From contig CAZCFA010000001.1 of assembly GCA_964497825.1 (NCBI GenBank), positions 1 through 64,000 of the forward strand: a stretch of 64,000 nucleotides of DNA, written 5' to 3'. The notes beneath the pieces are model-generated. The model was not told where the DNA came from. It saw only the letters and a list, made by a program, of their open reading frames with translations, and ran no database searches. The position numbers were made by a program, and so were the translations under genes. Shown here piece after piece: positions 58,629 through 64,000 of this stretch; positions within the stretch are counted from its first letter, which is position 1, and every line of letters begins with the position of its first letter. The DNA comes from RHKX01 sp964497825. GTDB taxonomy: Bacteria > Actinomycetota > Thermoleophilia > Solirubrobacterales > 70-9.

Positions 58629-59033
58629 ATGAGCGAGCGCAAGATCAGGGTCGTCGTCGCCAAGCCCGGCCTCGACGGGCACGACCGCGGGGCGAAGATC
58701 ATCGCCCGGGCGCTGCGCGACGCCGGCATGGAGGTGATCTACACCGGCCTGCACCAGACGCCCGAGCAGATCGCCGCGACCGTGATCCAGGAGGACGCCG
58801 ACGCGGTCGGGCTCTCGATCCTCTCCGGCGCCCACATGACGCTGGTGCCGAAGATCGTCGCGATCCTGCGCGAGCAGGGCGCGGCCGACGTCGTCGTCAC
58901 GGTCGGCGGCACGATCCCCGCCGACGACATCCCCGAGCTGAAGCGGCTCGGGGTCGCGGCGGTGTTCACGCCGGGCGCGCCGACCGACGACATCGTCGAG
59001 TTCCTGCGCTCGAGCGTCGGCGCCGCTGCGTGA
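58629..59033 (+). CDS. icmB: Acyl-CoA mutase small (cobalamin-binding) subunit
   Basis: This 134-residue protein is a B12-binding Rossmann domain with the base-off/His-on motif KPGLDGHDRGAK, in which His replaces the lower cobalamin ligand, then GLSILSGAH and VGGTIPADDI. Its length matches stand-alone small subunits of isobutyryl-CoA-type mutases. It pairs with the large subunit encoded 945 bp upstream. MeaB at 41 kb is the likely repair chaperone. The stop is followed at once by the TetR-type operator. Confidence 0.9.
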   Translation: MSERKIRVVVAKPGLDGHDRGAKIIARALRDAGMEVIYTGLHQTPEQIAATVIQEDADAVGLSILSGAHMTLVPKIVAILREQGAADVVVTVGGTIPADDIPELKRLGVAAVFTPGAPTDDIVEFLRSSVGAAA

Positions 59034-59035
59034 CC

Positions 59036-59055
59036 GATTGACCGATCAGTCAATC
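59036..59055. promoter_or_regulatory. TetR-type operator upstream of etfB
   Basis: GATTGAC-CGATCA-GTCAATC is a perfect inverted repeat with 7-nt arms 3 bp after the mutase stop and 56 bp before the etfB start. The TTGACCGATCAGTCAA core resembles operators of TetR-family repressors of acyl-CoA catabolism in Actinobacteria, which often respond to CoA thioesters. A TTGACC within it could serve as -35, so a bound repressor would block transcription. No TetR gene lies in the window. Confidence 0.65.
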
Positions 59056-59111
59056 GTCGAATCAGTAGCATTGCCCGCCGCAAGTCCCCAATCCCTCGGG
59101 AGGCACCCACT

Positions 59112-59903
59112 TTGAAGATCTGTTGCCTTGTCAAGGAGGTGCCGGACGCCGCCGTGCAGAAGCGGATCGATCCGGCCACCAAGCGGCTCGACCGCTCCGG
59201 CGAGCGGAACCTGAACCCGTTCGATACCCACGGCATCGAGGCGGCGATGCAGATTCGCGAGGGCGGCGAGGTCGAGGTCGACGAGATCGTCGCCGTCACG
59301 ATGGGCCCCGACAGCGCCTCGCGGGCGCTGCACAAGGCGGTCGCGCTCGGCGCCGACCGCTCGGTCCACCTCAGCGACGCGGCGCTGGCCGGCTCCGACG
59401 TCTGCGCGACCGGCTACGCGCTCGCCAAGGTGCTCGAGTCGGAGTCCCCGGACCTGGTCCTGCTCGGCCAGCAGTCCGACGACGGCGAGTGCTACACGAT
59501 CGGCGCGGTCGTCGCCGACCACCTGAAGATGCCGTCGCTGACCCAGGTGATCAAGATGGACGTCGCCGGCGGCAAGCTGCGCTGCGAGCGCCAGGCCGAG
59601 TACGGCTACGACACCGTCGAGATCGAGATGCCGGCCGTGATCAGCGTCGGCGACGCGATCAACGAGCCCCGCTACCCGTCGCTGAAGGCGATCATGGGGG
59701 CGAAGAAGAAGCCGCTCGAGGCGAAGGCCACCGGCGACCTCGGCATCGAGGCCGACAGGGTCGGCGAGAGCGGCTCGCAGACCACCGTCCTCGCGATCAA
59801 CCCGCCGCCCGAGAAGGAGGCAGGCGAGGTGTTCGAGGACGAGGACACCGCCGAGACGGTCGAGAAGATCGTCGCCTGGCTCGAGGAAAGGAAGCTGATC
59901 TAG
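59112..59903 (+). CDS. etfB: Electron transfer flavoprotein beta subunit
   Basis: This 263-residue protein begins at a TTG with a GGGAGG ribosome-binding site. It shows the EtfB pattern KICCLVKEVPD, LNPFDTHGIEAAMQIREGGE, DEIVAVTMGP, LLGQQSDDGE and the C-terminal PRYPSLKAIMGAKKKPLE. With EtfA it carries electrons from acyl-CoA dehydrogenases to ETF-quinone oxidoreductase. A possible TetR operator precedes it. The etfA start follows the stop with no gap. Confidence 0.95.
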   Translation: MKICCLVKEVPDAAVQKRIDPATKRLDRSGERNLNPFDTHGIEAAMQIREGGEVEVDEIVAVTMGPDSASRALHKAVALGADRSVHLSDAALAGSDVCATGYALAKVLESESPDLVLLGQQSDDGECYTIGAVVADHLKMPSLTQVIKMDVAGGKLRCERQAEYGYDTVEIEMPAVISVGDAINEPRYPSLKAIMGAKKKPLEAKATGDLGIEADRVGESGSQTTVLAINPPPEKEAGEVFEDEDTAETVEKIVAWLEERKLI

Positions 59904-60881
59904 ATGTCGGGCATCCTCGTTTACGCCCTCCACTCCGACGAGGGCGAGTTCAACAACAACTCGCTCGGCGCGATCTCCGAGGCCGCGAAGCTGGCCGGCG
60001 AGATCGGCGGCGACGCCGCGGCGCTGGTCGTTGGCGACGTCGACGACGCCGCCGCCGCCGGCCTCGGCAAGTACGGCGCGACCAAGGTCTACCGGGCGAA
60101 GTCGGTCCCCGAGGGCCTGGCGCAGCCGATCGTCGACGCGATGGCGAAGGTGATCACCGAGAACGACGTCTCCTACGCGCTGTTCGGCGGCGGCCTGCTC
60201 GGCTTCGAGATCGGCGCCGGCCTGACCGCCCGGCTCGGCGCCGGCGTGACGATGGAGGTGACCGCGGTCAAGGCCGACGGCGGCAAGCTGATCGCCGAGC
60301 GCCCGGTCCTGCAGGACTCGGCCGTCGTCGACGTCGGCTACGTCTCCGAGCCCGGCGTGATCATCGGCCGCCTCAACGCCTTCGACGCGAGCGAGTCGGG
60401 CGGCGCCGACGCCGAGGTCGTCGACATCGAGGTCGAGCTCTCCGAGTTCTCGTCCAGGGCGACGATGGTGACCCGCGGCGAGTCCGGCGACGAGGGCGGC
60501 GTCGACATCGCCGACGCCGAGTTCCTCGTCGGCTCCGGCCGCGGCTTCGGCGGCGAGGAGAACCTCGCGGTCGCCCGCGAGCTCGCCGCCGCGCTCGGCG
60601 GCGAGGTCGCCGCGACCCGGGCGATCGTCGATGCCGGCTGGATCCCCTACGCGACCCAGATCGGCCAGACGGGCAAGACCGTGGCGCCGAAGCTGTACCT
60701 CGCGGCCGGCATCTCGGGGGCGATCCAGCACAAGGTCGGGATGCAGAACAGCGAGAACATCGTCGCGATCAACAAGGACGCGAACGCGCCGATCTTCGAG
60801 TACTGCGACCTCGGGGTGGTCGGCGATCTGCACAAGATCCTCCCGAAGCTGACCGAGGCGATCAAGGCGAAGAAGGGCTAG
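59904..60881 (+). CDS. etfA: Electron transfer flavoprotein alpha subunit
   Basis: This 325-residue protein has the C-terminal FAD-binding motif of EtfA: SGRGFGGEENLAVARELAAALG, then AIVDAGWIPYATQIGQTGKTV, LYLAAGISGAIQHKVGMQ and NAPIFEYCDLGVVGDLHKILP. It forms a heterodimer with EtfB. The GC hairpin that follows the stop resembles the repeated hairpin at 15.5 kb. Confidence 0.96.
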   Translation: MSGILVYALHSDEGEFNNNSLGAISEAAKLAGEIGGDAAALVVGDVDDAAAAGLGKYGATKVYRAKSVPEGLAQPIVDAMAKVITENDVSYALFGGGLLGFEIGAGLTARLGAGVTMEVTAVKADGGKLIAERPVLQDSAVVDVGYVSEPGVIIGRLNAFDASESGGADAEVVDIEVELSEFSSRATMVTRGESGDEGGVDIADAEFLVGSGRGFGGEENLAVARELAAALGGEVAATRAIVDAGWIPYATQIGQTGKTVAPKLYLAAGISGAIQHKVGMQNSENIVAINKDANAPIFEYCDLGVVGDLHKILPKLTEAIKAKKG

Positions 60882-60893
60882 CCGGCGGCCCGG

Positions 60894-60915
60894 GCCCGGC
60901 GCCACCGCGCCGGGC
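60894..60915 (+). terminator. GC hairpin after etfA, same type as at 15.5 kb
   Basis: GCCCGGCG and CGCCGGGC are separated by 6 nt (CCACCG) and followed by TTCACC. The stem and most of the loop match the tandem hairpins at 15541-15617, showing that this is a recurring sequence used after genes. Confidence 0.45.
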
Positions 60916-60972
60916 TTCACCGCGCCCCGACCGGCCTCCATCCGCGGACCCCGAAAGCGACCCAGGACAGCA

Positions 60973-62670
60973 ATGGCAGTAGCACCAAGCCAGTTCCCGC
61001 CCCCGTTCGACCCCGGCGCCTACATCGGGGCGCCGACCGACGCCGAGGACGAGCGCCTCGAGGCGGGGATCGTGATCGTCGGCGGCGGTCCCGCCGGGCT
61101 CGCCTGCGCGAACCGGCTGATGCAGCTGCTCGAGGACGAGCCCGAGCTGACCGAGACGCTCGGCGAGATCCCGGTCGCGGTGCTCGAGAAGGGCAAGGTC
61201 TGCGGCGCCCACAACCTCTCCGGCGCCAACATGCGGCCGTCGGCGATGGCGGAGCTGTTCCCCGACCTCGATCCCGGCGAGTGGCCCGTCTACCAGAAGG
61301 TCACCAAGGACGCCGTCTACCTGCTGACCGAGCGGCGCGCGATCCCGCTGCCGATCGCGCCGCCGAACTTCCGCAACCACGGCAACTACGTCACCTCGGT
61401 CTCGAAGCTGAGCCGGTTCCTCGCCGAGCGGGCCGAGGAGGCGGGCGCCTACATCCTCACCGAGACCGTCGCCGACAAGCTGCTGGTCAGCGACCGGATC
61501 GTCCGCGGCGTCCGCTCCGGCGACAAGGGGCGCGGCAAGGACGGCGAGAAGCTCGGCAACTTCGAGCCCGGCTCCGACCTGATGGCGAGGGCGACCGTCC
61601 TGGCCGAGGGAACGCTCGGCCACCTGACCCAGTGCGCGCTCGACTACTTCGACATCGCCGGCGACGCGCAGCGCTGGGAGATCGGCGTCAAGGAGGTCTG
61701 GGAGGTCGCCGAGCCGCTCGACCGGGTGATCCACACGATGAACTGGCCGCTGCGGCCGGCGGCCCGCTACAACGAGTTCGGCGGATCGTTCATCTACCCG
61801 ATGGGCGCCGACAAGATCTGCATCGGCATGGTCGCCGGCCTCGACACCACCGACGCCACCTTCTCCTGCCACGACCTGCTGCAGCAGTTCAAGACCCACC
61901 CGGCGATCAGGAAGATGCTGGCCGGCGGCAAGCGCGTCGGGTGGGGCGCGAAGACGATCCCCTCGGGCGGCTACTGGTCGATGCCGAAGCGGCTCGCCGT
62001 GCCCGGGATGATGATGTGCGGCGACAACGCCGGGATGGTCAACATCCCCTACCTGAAGGGGATCCACTACGCGATGCACGCCGGCATCTACGCGGCCGAG
62101 GCGATCGTCGAGAGCCTCAAGCGGGACCCGGACTCGGTCGACTTCTCCGGCTACGAGGAGCGGGTCCGCGGCTCCGAGATCGAGAAGGACCTCTACAAGT
62201 CGCGCAACATCCGCCAGTACGGGGACAAGGGGTTCCTCGCGTTCGGCGCGATCGCCAACGCGTGGCTGGCCTCGAACGGGGCGCTGCCGCCGGGCCACAA
62301 GGTCAACGAGCCCGACGCCGAGGTGCCGACGTTCATCGGCGACGCGTCGCGCGAGTACCCCGAGCCCGACAACGAGCTCACCTTCAACAAGCTCGACTCG
62401 GTGTTCCTGTCAGGCAACGCGACCCGCGACGACGCCCCCAACCACATCCGGATCCAGACGCACGTGCCGCGCGAGGTCGCCCAGACCTGGGTCTCGATGT
62501 GCCCGGCGCAGGTCTATGAGATCCCCGAGGACCAGCGCGAGAGCGACGAGGCCACCGTCGACGTCCACGTCACCGCCTCCAACTGCGTCCAGTGCGGCGC
62601 GATCAACGCCAAGGGCGGCCGCCTGACGATGCCCGAGGGCGGCGACGGGCCGCTCTACCAGGAGGTCTGA
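60973..62670 (+). CDS. ETF-quinone oxidoreductase with altered iron-sulfur motif
   Basis: This 565-residue membrane-associated enzyme passes electrons from reduced ETF to the quinone pool. FAD motif IVIVGGGPAGLACANRLM lies near residue 37, with AHNLSGANM and DNAGMVNIPYLKGIHYAM downstream. The C-terminal cluster region has Cys510 (MCPAQVY), Cys538 and Cys541 (NCVQCGAI), then NAKGGRLTMPEGGDGPLY. In the classical [4Fe-4S] motif a fourth Cys should follow at residue 544, which is Ile here. The gene follows etfA by 91 bp and is probably in the same operon. Confidence 0.9.
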   Translation: MAVAPSQFPPPFDPGAYIGAPTDAEDERLEAGIVIVGGGPAGLACANRLMQLLEDEPELTETLGEIPVAVLEKGKVCGAHNLSGANMRPSAMAELFPDLDPGEWPVYQKVTKDAVYLLTERRAIPLPIAPPNFRNHGNYVTSVSKLSRFLAERAEEAGAYILTETVADKLLVSDRIVRGVRSGDKGRGKDGEKLGNFEPGSDLMARATVLAEGTLGHLTQCALDYFDIAGDAQRWEIGVKEVWEVAEPLDRVIHTMNWPLRPAARYNEFGGSFIYPMGADKICIGMVAGLDTTDATFSCHDLLQQFKTHPAIRKMLAGGKRVGWGAKTIPSGGYWSMPKRLAVPGMMMCGDNAGMVNIPYLKGIHYAMHAGIYAAEAIVESLKRDPDSVDFSGYEERVRGSEIEKDLYKSRNIRQYGDKGFLAFGAIANAWLASNGALPPGHKVNEPDAEVPTFIGDASREYPEPDNELTFNKLDSVFLSGNATRDDAPNHIRIQTHVPREVAQTWVSMCPAQVYEIPEDQRESDEATVDVHVTASNCVQCGAINAKGGRLTMPEGGDGPLYQEV

Positions 62671-62880
62671 GCGGGCGCGGATCGGCCGCCGCCGCGGCAG
62701 CGCCCGCGAGCCGCGAGCGACCACGAGCCGGTCCGGCCGGCGCCGCTAAGCAGCCGGATCGAGAAGAAGTCGAGCATCTGCGGCAGCGGACGGCTGAGGT
62801 CGAGGCGGCTCGGGAGCGCCGCCGGCGTGCGCCGCGCGAAGCGGAGGTTCTCGAGCAGGCTCGCCGGGGGAGGTCGGCGC

Positions 62881-63756
62881 TCATCCGTGGCAGTCGTAGT
62901 CGATCCTGTCGTGCTGCAACGCGAGCAGCGCCGGCGGCTCCCCGGCGGGGTCGTCGGCGGCCCAGATCAGGATCCGGGCCGAGTCGCCGACGACCCGGGG
63001 CCGCGATGCGCCGCCGCCCACGGCGCTGATCTTGCCCGGGTCGGGCGTCGCCGTCGTGAAGAACGCGATCTCTCCGTCGAGCCCCGGCGTGTCGATCGTC
63101 GCGACCGCGTCGATGCAGGCGGCGCCGAAGCGGGCGAGCGTGATCAGCTCGCCGTCGCCGTCGAGCTGCACGAGCTCCTCGGGCGGGTCGTGGGGGTCGG
63201 CGCTGACGACCGGCTTCGCATCGCCGGGATCGTCGGCGAACGCGATCAGCCGATCGCCGAGCGCGATCGCGAACCCGCCGTCCTCGGCGACCCACTCGCC
63301 CTCCTCGTCCCTCATTCCCGCGGCGCGCAGCATCGGCTTGAAGTCGGAGGTGTCGCCGCTGACCTTGAACGCCGTCACGCCCTCGTCACCGGCGACGCCG
63401 GCGATCGATCCGGTCCGCTTCAGCGCCGCGTCGACGATCGGCTGCGGGAACTCGCCGCTGGCGACGATCCCGAGCGCCGGCGTGATCTCGTTCAGGAAGG
63501 TGACGTCGTCGGCGTCGGACTTCGTCGGCGGGATCGCGCCCGCGGCCATGCCCAGCGTCCTGCGAATCGCGCTGACGTCGGCGATCGCGATGTTGAGCGC
63601 ATCGTTGCTCGGCAGCCGTGCCGCCAGCGCGACCCCCGGGGTCCGGGTCACGGCCTTCCCCTCGTCCTCGCCGCCGCAACCGTTGAGCGCGATCAACAGT
63701 CCCGCCAGGGCGATCGCCGATCCGCTTCGCAGCCGGTTCCGAAAGCTCCCCTCCAC
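62881..63756 (-). CDS. Lipoprotein of unknown function
   Basis: This 291-residue protein has a lipoprotein signal peptide (SGSAIALAGLLIALNGCGG, lipobox Cys27) at a GTG start. The mature protein has alternating alpha/beta segments (LNIAIADVSAIRRTLGMAAG; ELITLARFGAACIDAVATI) resembling DUF3352-type exported proteins of this lineage, without certainty. It ends with DYDCHG. A GC3-rich open frame continues past the stop in another frame (to about 62670), possibly a frameshifted tail. Confidence 0.6.
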   Translation of the reverse strand: MEGSFRNRLRSGSAIALAGLLIALNGCGGEDEGKAVTRTPGVALAARLPSNDALNIAIADVSAIRRTLGMAAGAIPPTKSDADDVTFLNEITPALGIVASGEFPQPIVDAALKRTGSIAGVAGDEGVTAFKVSGDTSDFKPMLRAAGMRDEEGEWVAEDGGFAIALGDRLIAFADDPGDAKPVVSADPHDPPEELVQLDGDGELITLARFGAACIDAVATIDTPGLDGEIAFFTTATPDPGKISAVGGGASRPRVVGDSARILIWAADDPAGEPPALLALQHDRIDYDCHG

Positions 63757-63808
63757 AACCAGCGCAGGGTATTCGACCCCCCTGCGGCCGAGCGCTGGAC
63801 GGCCTCCC

Positions 63809-63814
63809 TAACAT
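63809..63814 (+). promoter_or_regulatory. Leaderless-type -10 element (TAACAT)
   Basis: TAACAT ends 8 nt before the rpmE ATG, with no Shine-Dalgarno sequence. This would be unusual for a ribosomal protein gene outside lineages with many leaderless mRNAs. Confidence 0.45.
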
Positions 63815-63822
63815 GGTCGGCG

Positions 63823-64000
63823 ATGAAGCCCGAGATCCACCCCGACTACGCGGTCGCGCACGTGCGCTGCGCCTGCGGCAACGAGTTCCTGACGCGCTCG
63901 ACGGAGTCCGACATCCACGTCGAGATCTGCTCCGCCTGCCACCCCTTCTACACCGGCAAGCAGAAGCTGGTCGACACGGGTGGCCGCGTCGAGCGCTTCA
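63823..64000 (+). CDS. rpmE: 50S ribosomal protein L31 (partial at window end)
   Basis: The frame reads MKPEIHPDYAVAHVRCACGN, then EFLTRSTESDIHVEICSACHPFYTGKQKLVDTGGRVERF and runs off the window at residue 59. Two Cys pairs (RCACGN, ICSACH) mark the zinc-binding form of L31, which in Actinobacteria is often replaced by a zinc-free paralogue under zinc starvation. The conserved HPFYTGK is present. Confidence 0.96.
   Translation, partial: MKPEIHPDYAVAHVRCACGNEFLTRSTESDIHVEICSACHPFYTGKQKLVDTGGRVERF

Overview
This window looks like a chromosomal scaffold from a high-GC actinobacterium, most likely of the class Thermoleophilia (Solirubrobacterales and relatives). That placement is inference. It rests on very high third-position GC, a C-terminal 'F-C-x-LD...F-x-C-SP' domain on a secreted beta-helix protein, actinobacterial gene pairs (tandem ArsA/Get3-like ATPases, an Rv3030-Rv3032-like polysaccharide locus, a DivIVA-like coiled coil) and many start codons that follow a TAnnnT hexamer without a Shine-Dalgarno sequence. 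The window begins inside a membrane-anchored beta-propeller gene, ends inside rpmE (ribosomal protein L31), and contains one 100-N assembly gap inside a tandem repeat. I saw no rRNA, tRNA, CRISPR array, prophage or classical insertion sequence.

Layout. 1-4.4 kb: beta-propeller tail, three-subunit transhydrogenase pntAA-pntAB-pntB, LapA-like protein. 4.4-6 kb: two secreted or surface proteins. 6.2-10 kb: OpuC/ProU-type compatible-solute ABC operon. 10-13.6 kb: class III cyclase, membrane protein, class II fructose bisphosphatase, YihY/BrkB protein. 13.7-15.5 kb: the primary sigma factor behind a clear -35/-10 promoter, then a zinc-ribbon protein. 15.5-22.3 kb: secreted beta-helix protein, PilT-like ATPase, HxlR regulator and a HEPN/ApeA-like protein, with two related repeat elements. 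22.3-27.2 kb: two ArsA-like ATPases, divergent from an overlapping parA-ftsZ pair. 27.2-31.9 kb: gamma-glutamyltransferase, LON-domain protein, a second cyclase, amine oxidase. 31.9-34.1 kb: a repeat-rich island around a Vsr/DUF559-type nuclease gene. 34.1-41 kb: methyltransferases, GH57 branching enzyme, GT4 glycosyltransferase and hexapeptide acyltransferase resembling the mycobacterial methylglucose lipopolysaccharide (MGLP) locus, with a secreted cupredoxin-like protein between. 41-46.2 kb: MeaB, then a cluster of PRC-barrel and coiled-coil proteins. 46.3-52.6 kb: acyl-CoA dehydrogenase, GGDEF/EAL protein, leucyl aminopeptidase, thiolase. 52.6-56 kb: a second repeat-rich area, HAD phosphatase, amidase. 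56-62.7 kb: acyl-CoA mutase large and small subunits, Rpf-like protein, etfBA and ETF-quinone oxidoreductase. 62.9-64 kb: lipoprotein and the rpmE start.

How the genes fit together. Acyl-CoA dehydrogenase, thiolase, acyl-CoA mutase, MeaB, ETF and ETF-QO together describe branched-chain and fatty acyl-CoA oxidation feeding electrons to the quinone pool. The mutase carries Phe67 and Gln185, the pair that marks isobutyryl-CoA rather than methylmalonyl-CoA mutases, and a TetR-type operator lies just upstream of etfB. The ETF-QO lacks one of the four cysteines expected to hold its iron-sulfur cluster.

The most novel-looking signal is a family of palindromic repeats (15-nt arms, 8-10 nt loops; seven copies seen). 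Four copies bracket the DUF559 nuclease gene, two on each side in inverted orientation, an arrangement that recalls REP elements flanking RAYT genes. A second, unrelated element carrying an AATCGCTCTCG hairpin and a 30-bp tandem array occurs at 15.65 and 21.8-22.2 kb; the second copy broke the assembly.
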